Of a stretch of DNA of 64,000 bases, positions 59,222 to 64,000 are shown piece by piece (the first letter of the stretch is position 1; every line of letters begins with the position of its first letter). The notes beneath the pieces were generated by a model, which worked only from the letters and a program-made list of their open reading frames with translations, searched no databases and had not been told where the DNA came from. The stretch spans positions 20,738 to 84,737 of the forward strand of contig NZ_JBPODZ010000010.1 in NCBI RefSeq assembly GCF_052060015.1. The letters run 5' to 3'. The position numbers and the translations under genes are program-made. Origin of the DNA: Arhodomonas sp052060015. GTDB lineage: Bacteria; Pseudomonadota; Gammaproteobacteria; Nitrococcales; Nitrococcaceae.

Positions 59222-59370
59222 CCTTCTTCCCGCGGACCCGCTGAAGCGTTTTTGGTATGCGCCGGGGCTTATCCCGAGGATGCGTGCGAACACCTTCGGA
59301 AGCGCCCGGCGGTTCTCCTACCCCGCAGCCCGAGCGATCATCGCGACCGCATCACGCTCGACTTTCAGCG
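59222..59370 (-). pseudogene. Relic of an AraC-type regulator, C-terminal HTH
   Basis: The reverse strand reads LKVERDAVAMIARAAG-stop-ENRRALPKVFARILGISPGAYQKRF, matching the second HTH of AraC/XylS regulators (AGYxxxxxFxRxFxxxxGxSPxxYRxRF). The stop (TAG) replaces the expected Tyr, and no first HTH or sensor part is left. Apart from this I see nothing in the gap 59015-59401. Confidence 0.55.
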
Positions 59371-59401
59371 AGGGCGGTGCATGCGGCGCCGCTGCTCGTT
59401 T

Positions 59402-60937
59402 TCATTCGCGTTGACCGCCGTCCAGCACGGGTCGTGGCGGATGCCCGAGCACTGACTCCAGTGCCAGCCCGATTGCGAGTAGACGCCGGTCGCTGCCCGC
59501 CGGCCCATCGAGCTCCACGGCCACCGGCAGCCCCTGCGGCGTGACACCCACCGGCACGGTAAGCCCGGGGATGCCCGCGTTGCTGCCGGGGTCAGTGTTG
59601 CGAATGTACGTCGGAAACGGCGACACCGCCTCGCCGTTGAGCATCACTGACTCGACGCTGCCTTCGATAAGCCGTGCCGGAAGGGGGGTGGCGGGGAAGA
59701 TCACTGCCTCCACGTCATGCTGCTCGAAATAGTCGCGATAGAGCTCCTGGAGCTGCGGACGGAACTCGTCCATGGCCTGGCGATAGGCCGCCTCGGAGAT
59801 GGCATCGTCTTCGGTCCCGACCTCCCTGTCCTCGCCAATGGCCGAGTCCAGCGCTCCGGCGACATCAGGGCTCGCTGTATTCTCGATCACTTCCAGCACA
59901 GTGACCGCTGGCGACGTGCCCTCGAGATACTCCGGCAGCGTGCGCAGCACCTCGTAGAGAGCGAGTGGGAAACCCACCTTCCTGTTGAGCTCGCCGATGC
60001 CTTCGAGGTCCGCCTCGACCAGCGTGACGCCGGCCTCTTCGAGTTGCTTCAACGCGGCGTCCGTCAACGCCCGGGTATCGGGATCGAGATTCTCGTAGAA
60101 ATAGCCGCGCGGCACGCCGATTCGGAGGTCATCCAACGATACCGGGTCTTCACCCGTGGACGTCCCCGCCAGCACACCGTCCAGAAGCACCGCGTCGGCC
60201 ATGTTTCGCGCAATGGGCCCGGCGGTATCCCGGGTATGGGAAATGGGCGTGATGCCTTGCTGATCGTAACGCCCGACGCTCGGCCGGAATCCGTAGAGAC
60301 CGGTCAGGGCCGAGGGAATGCGCACGGAACCGCCGGTGTCCGTCCCCAGGCCGGCCGGCGCCATTAGCGCGGCGACCGCAACGGCCGTTCCGCCGCTGCT
60401 GCCGCCCGGGAAGGTCAGTGCGTTGTACGGGTTGCGCACAGCCCCGTACTCGAAGTTCTGGCTGGTGATCCCGAACGCCAGCTCGTGCATATTGGTCTTG
60501 CCCAGTACGATTGCGCCCGCGTCCGTGAGCGCTTGGGCCACAGGCGCGCTCTCGGCGGGGACGTGCCCGGCCAATGCCGGCGTGCCGGCGGTACTCGCGA
60601 GCCCGGCCACGTCGATGTTGTCCTTCAACACCACCGGCACGCCGTGCAAGGGGGGCAGGTCACCGCCCGACTCCCTGTGCTCGTCGGCCCGCCGCGCCTG
60701 GCGCAGGGCCGCCTCGGCGTTGACGGTTATGAACGCATTCAGGTGCCGGTTCGCCTCCAATCGCTCGAGAAGAACGCCGGTCAGGCGCTCGCTGGTGAGC
60801 TCGCCCTGGGCAATCTGCTCGGCTGCCTCACCGGCGCCGAGCCGCAGGAGCTCCTGGTCTGACAGGGCCTGCGCACTGGCGCCGCCCAGGAAGACCGAAA
60901 GCAGCGCGATACCTGAAACGAAGCGCGTACCGGACAT
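59402..60937 (-). CDS. Exported amidase (amidase signature family)
   Basis: ATG 60937 has GGAGGTATCT before it and opens a signal peptide (MSGTRFVSGIALLSVFLGGASAQA), so the 511-residue enzyme is probably periplasmic. The Lys-Ser-Ser triad is visible: VVLKDNIDVAG (Lys), TDTGGSVRIPSAL (cis-Ser), FPGGSSGGTAVAVAA leading to the nucleophilic Ser. TNMHELAFGITSQNFEYGAVRNPYN is typical of the family. It hydrolyses an amide bond; the substrate is unknown. A 71-residue gene lies 44 bp upstream on the same strand. Confidence 0.92.
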   Translation of the reverse strand: MSGTRFVSGIALLSVFLGGASAQALSDQELLRLGAGEAAEQIAQGELTSERLTGVLLERLEANRHLNAFITVNAEAALRQARRADEHRESGGDLPPLHGVPVVLKDNIDVAGLASTAGTPALAGHVPAESAPVAQALTDAGAIVLGKTNMHELAFGITSQNFEYGAVRNPYNALTFPGGSSGGTAVAVAALMAPAGLGTDTGGSVRIPSALTGLYGFRPSVGRYDQQGITPISHTRDTAGPIARNMADAVLLDGVLAGTSTGEDPVSLDDLRIGVPRGYFYENLDPDTRALTDAALKQLEEAGVTLVEADLEGIGELNRKVGFPLALYEVLRTLPEYLEGTSPAVTVLEVIENTASPDVAGALDSAIGEDREVGTEDDAISEAAYRQAMDEFRPQLQELYRDYFEQHDVEAVIFPATPLPARLIEGSVESVMLNGEAVSPFPTYIRNTDPGSNAGIPGLTVPVGVTPQGLPVAVELDGPAGSDRRLLAIGLALESVLGHPPRPVLDGGQRE

Positions 60938-60981
60938 AGATACCTCCGTTGGGCGGTTTGCTTCGAGACCACGAGGGATTA

Positions 60982-61197
60982 TTAGAAACGGATGCGCCAG
61001 CCATCCGCGGCGTAGATCCGGGCAAAGCCGCCACCTTCGAGTAGCAGCTCCTTGTTCGTGTCGTCCATGACAGCGGCGCCGTGTCTCGCGGCTTTTTCCA
61101 GCAGCGCGAGAGCCTTCTCGATGGTGGCGTCGAGCTCGAGCAAGGCGGGGACGCCTTGAGCCGCCGCGACGCGGAAGCCCGCATGCTCGATGGCCAT
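60982..61197 (-). CDS. Small hypothetical protein (71 aa) upstream of the amidase
   Basis: ATG 61197 follows GGAGGAGGACCACC, a strong ribosome site. The product (MAIEHAGFRVAAAQGVPALLELDATIEKALALLEKAARHGAAVMDD...) looks like a compact alpha/beta protein ending in GGFARIYAADGWRIRF. It has no signal peptide and no motif known to me. It is probably in one transcript with the amidase. Confidence 0.65.
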   Translation of the reverse strand: MAIEHAGFRVAAAQGVPALLELDATIEKALALLEKAARHGAAVMDDTNKELLLEGGGFARIYAADGWRIRF

Positions 61198-61544
61198 GGT
61201 GGTCCTCCTCCGGGCTTGCGATATTGGTTGGGGTTGTCCTTACCTCACAGGATAGGGAGGAAAATCGGGGGTTGCTTGTCCGAGACGCACACGAGTCCTT
61301 ACCGGTCGTCACACCGACCCATTTCGCTAGACTACAATGAACGCACCCAGCGTATAGGGCCTTCCCACCGCGTTGTCGGCTGTGCGGGCGAGATGCGGAT
61401 TGCCGCCTTTATCAGGGATTCACTTCGCTCCGGGCGATCCTGTGGAGCAAGCGGCTGGATTTCGCATCCCGCGGTGCCTACCATTGATTTCAATGCACCG
61501 TCGCCGCGGCATGCGTGTGAATCAAGTATCAGAAGGGGATTGCC
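61198..61544. other. Divergent intergenic region (small gene / VWA gene)
   Basis: These 347 bases separate two divergent genes and so should contain both promoters. No clear operator, hairpin or gene is visible. Confidence 0.45.
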
Positions 61545-63443
61545 ATGCGCTTGATCCTGGCTCTAGTGCTGTTTCTCACCGCTCCCCTCGCAGCGGCAGC
61601 CGGGCAGAATCTGCTGTTCATCCTCGACGGATCCGGCAGCATGTGGGGCCGCGTCGACGAAACACCCAAGATCAGTATCGCCAAGGAAGTCATGAGCGAG
61701 CTGGTCGCCGAGCTGCCGGACGACGCCCGGGCGGGACTGTACGCGTATGGCCACCGAAGGAAGGGCGATTGCGCGGATATCGAATCCCTGGTGGCGCTGG
61801 GGCCGCTGGATCGCCAAACACTGGTGGATCGCATACAGGGGCTCAACCCCAAGGGCAAGACGCCGATCAGGGACGCCGTCAACCAGGCCCTCGAGGAGCT
61901 CCGGCGGGTGGAGGAAACCGCGAGCGTCGTACTGGTCTCCGATGGGCTGGAATCGTGCGGTGGCGATCCCTGCGCGGCGGTGAAAGCCGCGCGGGATGCC
62001 GGCATCGAGTTTCGCATGCATGTGGTGGGCTTCGGCCTCGGCGATACCGATGCCGGACAGCTCCAGTGCATGGCGCGCACCGGCGGCGGCGAGTACTACA
62101 CCGCGGCCAATGCCGAGGAGCTCAGTCACGCGCTGCAGGAAGCCGTTGCCGTGAAGCCGGCACTGGTCCTCACGGCCACCCGCAACGGTGCCCCGACCGC
62201 AGCGCGGGTGTTCGTCTATCGGGCCGGCAGCGATGACGAGGTCCTGCGCGATACCCTGGGCAAACACCCCGACGACCACAATCCCAATCCCGCGCGCCTG
62301 GCGCTGGCGCCAGGACGCTACGACGTGCGGGTTGTCCCCGAGTCCATCGATGCAGACCAGGCGCAGCACCTTGATGGCATCACAGTCCCGAAAGAAGGCG
62401 AGATCGAGCGCACGGTGGATTTTTCCGCCGGCGTCTTGGAGCTCATCGTCACGGCCAACGGCGAGCCGAGCGCGGCGCGGACTTATGTGTATAAAGCGGG
62501 CAGCGACAACGAAGTAACCCGCGAGCATACCGGTGAGGATGGTCAGGCACGCTACAACCTGCCACCCGGCCAATACGACATCAACGTGCGTCCCGAGGAC
62601 GTCGCGGCACCCGACCGGCGGCTAACCGGCGTCAGCGTGGCCGCGGGCGAAACTCTCCGGGAATCCGCGGACTTCTCCTCGGGCGAGCTGCGGGTCAAGG
62701 TCACCACCAACGGCGAGCCGCTGGATGCTCGCACCTACGTGCACGATGTGGACTCCGGCAAGGAGGCCGACCGCGGCAGTACCGGCCGCGACGGCACAGT
62801 CTCCTATGCCTTGCCGCCGGGGAGCTACCGTGTGACGGTCCGTCCCGAGGGCATCGCCGCGCCCGACGAGCACATCGAGGACGTGACGGTCGAGCCCGGC
62901 GCAGGGACCTCGCGCAGCCTGGATATTCCCTCGGGCCGGTTGAACGTCGACGTGACCACCAATGGGAAGCCCCTGGATGCCCGCACCTACCTGGTCAATG
63001 CGGCGACCGATAAGGAGGCCGACCGCGGCAGTACCGGTGGCGACGGTGCCGTGACCTACGCGGTGCCAGTGGGCTCGTACCGCCTGAGGATCCGCCCGGA
63101 AGGCATCGCTGCGCCGGACCAGGTGATCGAGGACATAGTGGTCCAGGCGGACCGCACCACCTCCCGCAGTCTGGATATCCCCGCCGGGCGATTGGAGGTC
63201 AAGGTGACCCACGAGGGTAACCCCCTCGATGCCCGCACCTATCTGGTCAGTGAGGACACGGGCAAGGAAACGGACCGGGGCAGCACCGGCGGCGACGGCG
63301 CCGTCACCTACGCGGTGCCGGTGGGCGAGTATCGCCTCCGGATCCGTCCCGACGGCATCGACGCCGCGGACCAGGTCATCGAAGGTATCGCCGTCCGCGC
63401 CGGGGAAACGACCCGCAAGGCGGTGGATTTCGGCGAGGGCTGA
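61545..63443 (+). CDS. Exported VWA-domain protein with five tandem Ig-like/carboxypeptidase-regulatory-like repeats
   Basis: A 632-residue protein, ATG 61545 after AAGGGG. A signal peptide (MRLILALVLFLTAPLAAAA) is followed by a von Willebrand A domain (~22-205) with an intact metal site: DGSGS, Thr in KGKTPI, Asp in LVSDGLES. Then five units of about 75-80 residues repeat the scheme L.V.(T/A)NG.P..AR.YV...(S/D)......TG.DG...Y.(L/V)P.G.Y...VRP..I.A.D. The last three are nearly identical at DNA level in places (GCCCGCACCTACCTGGTCA). It likely binds a protein or wall ligand outside the cytoplasm. Confidence 0.9.
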   Translation: MRLILALVLFLTAPLAAAAGQNLLFILDGSGSMWGRVDETPKISIAKEVMSELVAELPDDARAGLYAYGHRRKGDCADIESLVALGPLDRQTLVDRIQGLNPKGKTPIRDAVNQALEELRRVEETASVVLVSDGLESCGGDPCAAVKAARDAGIEFRMHVVGFGLGDTDAGQLQCMARTGGGEYYTAANAEELSHALQEAVAVKPALVLTATRNGAPTAARVFVYRAGSDDEVLRDTLGKHPDDHNPNPARLALAPGRYDVRVVPESIDADQAQHLDGITVPKEGEIERTVDFSAGVLELIVTANGEPSAARTYVYKAGSDNEVTREHTGEDGQARYNLPPGQYDINVRPEDVAAPDRRLTGVSVAAGETLRESADFSSGELRVKVTTNGEPLDARTYVHDVDSGKEADRGSTGRDGTVSYALPPGSYRVTVRPEGIAAPDEHIEDVTVEPGAGTSRSLDIPSGRLNVDVTTNGKPLDARTYLVNAATDKEADRGSTGGDGAVTYAVPVGSYRLRIRPEGIAAPDQVIEDIVVQADRTTSRSLDIPAGRLEVKVTHEGNPLDARTYLVSEDTGKETDRGSTGGDGAVTYAVPVGEYRLRIRPDGIDAADQVIEGIAVRAGETTRKAVDFGEG

Positions 63444-63708
63444 CGCAATAAGGCCGCACCGTCGCACGAAGGGGAGTCAAATCCCCCACGATGTGGCGCA
63501 GCCGACCATCGGTGGCCCACCGAGGCGAGCGCAACGGGATCGACATCGTCCGCTAGCGCGACGATGAAAAGCCCCCGCCGGATCTCGAATCCCACGGTGC
63601 GCCCCCATGTGCGAACGTTCCTCGGGGCGCGTAATCTCCTTGCGAAGCTCACCACCGTCCGCTCGGGACTGCGGTTGTGCCACTTCGCTCGTCGCAGGCC
63701 ATACTGGG

Positions 63709-63813
63709 TTATACAGCGCGCGATCGCAGGTAGTCCCCGCACTCGTCCGCAGGGATAGGCCTGGCGACCAGGTAACCCTGGCCGGCGTCGCAGGCTAGCG
63801 AGTGGAGATAGTC
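63709..63813 (-). pseudogene. 3' fragment of an EAL-domain gene
   Basis: Thirty-four codons read DYLHSLACDAGQGYLVARPIPADECGDYL and then stop at 63709. This is the end of an EAL phosphodiesterase (L.x.G.D..QGY..ARP.P). The rest is cut off by the IS5-type element immediately to the right. Confidence 0.7.
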
Positions 63814-63829
63814 CGTCCTGAATAACCCA

Positions 63830-64000
63830 TTACGCGGCAGCCCGCATTCCGGGTTCGGGATTCTGATTCCGGCCGACGGTGTTGATGGCGCCCAGTAGCC
63901 GTCCCAGGATTCGGCGCAAAAGATCGGCCATGGCCCGGAGCAGCAGTCGGATGTTGTGCCCGGCGGCAACCAGCACGGCGTTCAGCGCATCGCCCAAGGC
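63830..64000 (-). CDS. IS5-family transposase, C-terminal part (runs off the right edge)
   Basis: The reverse strand from the edge reads ALGDALNAVLVAAGHNIRLLLRAMADLLRRILGRLL and ends at TAA 63830-63832. The block GDALNAVLxAAGHNIRLLLR is the conserved tail of IS5-type transposases. The element ends between about 63813 and 63830, inside the EAL gene; the other end lies outside the window, so inverted repeats cannot be compared. Confidence 0.75.
   Translation of the reverse strand, partial: ALGDALNAVLVAAGHNIRLLLRAMADLLRRILGRLLGAINTVGRNQNPEPGMRAAA

Noticed and set aside
1..64000. CRISPR arrays, rRNA and tRNA genes
   Set aside because: No regularly spaced short repeats, no rRNA-like stretches and no cloverleaf with a TTCRANY arm were noticed; a covariance search was not possible.

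Overview
This is a GC-rich bacterial chromosome segment, probably from a gammaproteobacterium. A halophilic Ectothiorhodospiraceae-like lineage is my guess from general protein character only. No rRNA, tRNA or CRISPR array was recognised. Conserved metabolic operons alternate with accessory DNA rich in defence genes, integron cassettes, recombinases and broken genes.

Layout. (1) 1-12481 is a defence-type island: a SNF2/PLD-like helicase with a DUF4391 partner, a PD-(D/E)XK nuclease-like protein, a membrane protein, a two-gene operon of a metallo-beta-lactamase (MBL) fold protein and an E2-E1-JAB triple fusion, and an HNH endonuclease coupled to a membrane pentapeptide-repeat protein. A ~145-bp direct repeat (3359-3503 and 10136-10281) brackets the middle of this island. 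(2) 12834-14603 is a short run of integron gene cassettes with two good and two degenerate attC sites and no integrase gene. It abuts an ADP-ribosylglycohydrolase pseudogene split by an IS3-family element (14805-16073). (3) 16323-19156 carries a small membrane protein, a LytTR regulator divergent from a DUF418 membrane protein, and antitoxin relics. (4) 19157-27946 pairs an SDR/cupin operon with a DUF1302-DUF1329-YCF48-RND operon, with a LuxR-type regulator between them. (5) 28452-34718 is a tightly overlapping trio: a ParB-like protein and two very large tyrosine recombinases. (6) 35650-50591 is a catabolic locus: an ABC transporter of the branched-chain amino acid type, a GntR regulator, HyuAB-type ATP-dependent amidohydrolase, a zinc-ribbon protein, GabT, GabD, ArgJ, and divergently LivF and LhgO. 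(7) 50965-64000 holds two small hypotheticals, a frameshifted Fic gene, a c-di-GMP/two-component signalling set, an exported amidase, a VWA protein with tandem repeats, and an EAL gene cut by an IS5-family element at the right edge.

How genes may work together. The most notable system is the MBL / E2-E1-JAB pair. It carries apparently intact E2 cysteine, E1 nucleotide-binding and cysteine motifs and a JAMM metal site, but no separate ubiquitin-like gene is visible. The MBL protein ends in a glycine-rich tail finishing in Gly, so it could itself be the conjugated modifier, as CD-NTases are in type II CBASS. The locus in (6) reads as uptake and ring-opening of a lactam or cyclic amide to GABA or glutamate, then GabT/GabD to succinate.
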